A stretch of 64,000 nucleotides of DNA from Monocercomonoides exilis (lineage: Eukaryota; Preaxostyla; Oxymonadida; Polymastigidae), in NCBI GenBank assembly GCA_001643675.2, contig LSRY02000034.1, positions 248,001-312,000 on the forward strand, written 5' to 3'. How positions within the stretch are numbered: the stretch's first letter is position 1; each line of letters starts with the position of its first letter. The notes below the pieces were generated by a model. That model worked only from the letters and a program-made list of their open reading frames with translations, searched no databases and was not told where the DNA came from. A program made the translations under genes and the position numbers. Positions 62,941-64,000 of the stretch are shown here, one piece after another.

Positions 62941-63809
62941 GTTGTGCTGAGAAAGCAAGCATATAAGGTGATTGTTTTTGAAGATGAGAGACGAAGAATA
63001 GGAAGGCAAAGAGGATGAGGAAGACGATGAAACATATTAACAAAATGAACACATTCTGAATTTTGTGGAGAAAAAGAAGACTGAAAGGAAGAGAAGACGA
63101 CTACGATAAAGACGAAGGAAACGAATATGAAAGAAGAGGAAGAAGAAGAATTATACGAGCAAAAAATGGATTTGAAGACATTTTCAGCAGGAGTAGAATG
63201 CATTGTTGTGGTGCAATCGGAATAAGTCATATTTGAAAATCTCAGCAAACAGGAAAAAGTGAAATCCTCGTGATGCAAAAGAAGAATATTATATCGCATC
63301 AGCGTTGTGGATGAATGAAATGTTGAAGCTTCAAACTGGTGCATGATTGAAATAGTTATATTTCAAATGACTAAGAAGAATAAGAGCATGAAGACTCAAA
63401 TTCTATTTGATATTTGATGTCTGTTATAAGCATCAAATGTTCTATATATTGAAATGCGAACAAAATTGTTGTTCTGTCACTGAACACAATGAATCTCCAT
63501 ATAAAAATTCGATGAAAAAAATGCAGTTTCAGATGCATTTCTGAAAGATGAATTATTATTCTTTCATTTTCACTGATATTCTATCTCGGGCTGACAAATT
63601 ATTTATGAAAAAAATCGTATTGGTTGCTATTATTGCAGCTTTTTTAATAGAAATAAAATGAGAATATGGTTCAAACACATTAATTGCTTTGTGCTTTGCT
63701 CACAAAAATATCCACATGAAAATTAATGCATATTTATTTTTGACACAATAAAATACAAAAAATTATAAATACGTTCGATTTTCCTGAAAATATGTGAAAT
63801 TAAAAATCT
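62941..63809. other. Intergenic sequence, no gene seen
   Basis: Purine-rich then AT-rich sequence. The minus-strand Ser-rich frame at 62826-63344 is antisense low complexity. Confidence 0.4.
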
Positions 63810-63928
63810 CGATCACAAAAGTGGTCACTAATTTTTCTTCGGATTTTGCAACAAACAAACATTAAAAGATGTGGGGAAGCTGTCTGCGTGGAAATCTGAG
63901 AAAAAATTAGTGACCACTTTTGTGATCG
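63810..63928. repeat. 119-bp hairpin with 27-bp perfect inverted arms
   Basis: CGATCACAAAAGTGGTCACT at 63810 and its inverted copy ending at 63928 extend through AATTTTT. About 65 bp separate the arms. It is a likely miniature foldback element or its core; flanking duplications are not evident. Confidence 0.75.
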
Positions 63929-64000
63929 CCAGTCATTTGGTAAAACACTTTTATTAAGGTTCTCATCAGATTTGATCCGTTGAATGATCGAAACTATAAT

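Overview
The window is nuclear DNA of a unicellular eukaryote: AT-rich intergenic sequence, short spliceosomal introns, very large Ser- and Glu-rich low-complexity proteins, and conserved eukaryotic genes (MLH1, acyl-CoA synthetase, a Nab2/ZC3H14-type zinc finger protein, a DYRK-like kinase, an RRM protein). Three kinds of sequence point to an oxymonad, most likely Monocercomonoides or a close relative: chlamydial-Pmp-like surface protein remnants, a lone degenerate kinase domain of the type found at the C-end of such proteins, and a three-member family ending in a 'KMEEEGYE...YFVN' motif. This identification rests on my memory of those families, not on a search. The genetic code looks standard: TAA, TAG and TGA all end conserved genes.

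Layout. 1-231: end of a Pmp-like reading frame. 381-1377: a 997-bp foldback element with TA flanks. 1378-4979: no supportable gene. 4980-13868: a host gene cut in two by a complete DIRS-type tyrosine-recombinase retrotransposon (about 5079-12639, coding on the minus strand: gag, RT/RNase H, recombinase). 14298-18981: two paralogues of the interrupted gene on the minus strand, one decayed and one mostly intact but with its ancestral start codon lost beside a second foldback element (18937-19380). 19400-24700: mostly gene-poor, with a possible decayed kelch-like gene and one small hypothetical gene.

24737-51644 is the gene-dense core: a 1743-aa acidic/Ser-rich protein (+), long-chain acyl-CoA synthetase (-), Nab2-like CCCH protein with one intron (+), MLH1 (+), a single-exon pseudokinase (-), a six-exon DYRK-like gene of about 2174 aa (-) whose catalytic HRD and DFG residues are replaced, and, divergent from it, a two-RRM protein (+).

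51977-63928 is a transposon graveyard: a pogo/Tigger-like transposase pseudogene with an intron, a Merlin/ISXO2-like element with terminal inverted repeats and an otherwise clean reading frame broken only by three TAA codons, a second and more decayed ISXO2 relic, two small foldback elements and a decayed Pmp-like gene. The strongest results are the DIRS insertion at a GAATT that preserves the host frame, the splice-consistent pseudokinase model, and a recurrent GTTTGN 5' splice site in host genes and in one transposase.
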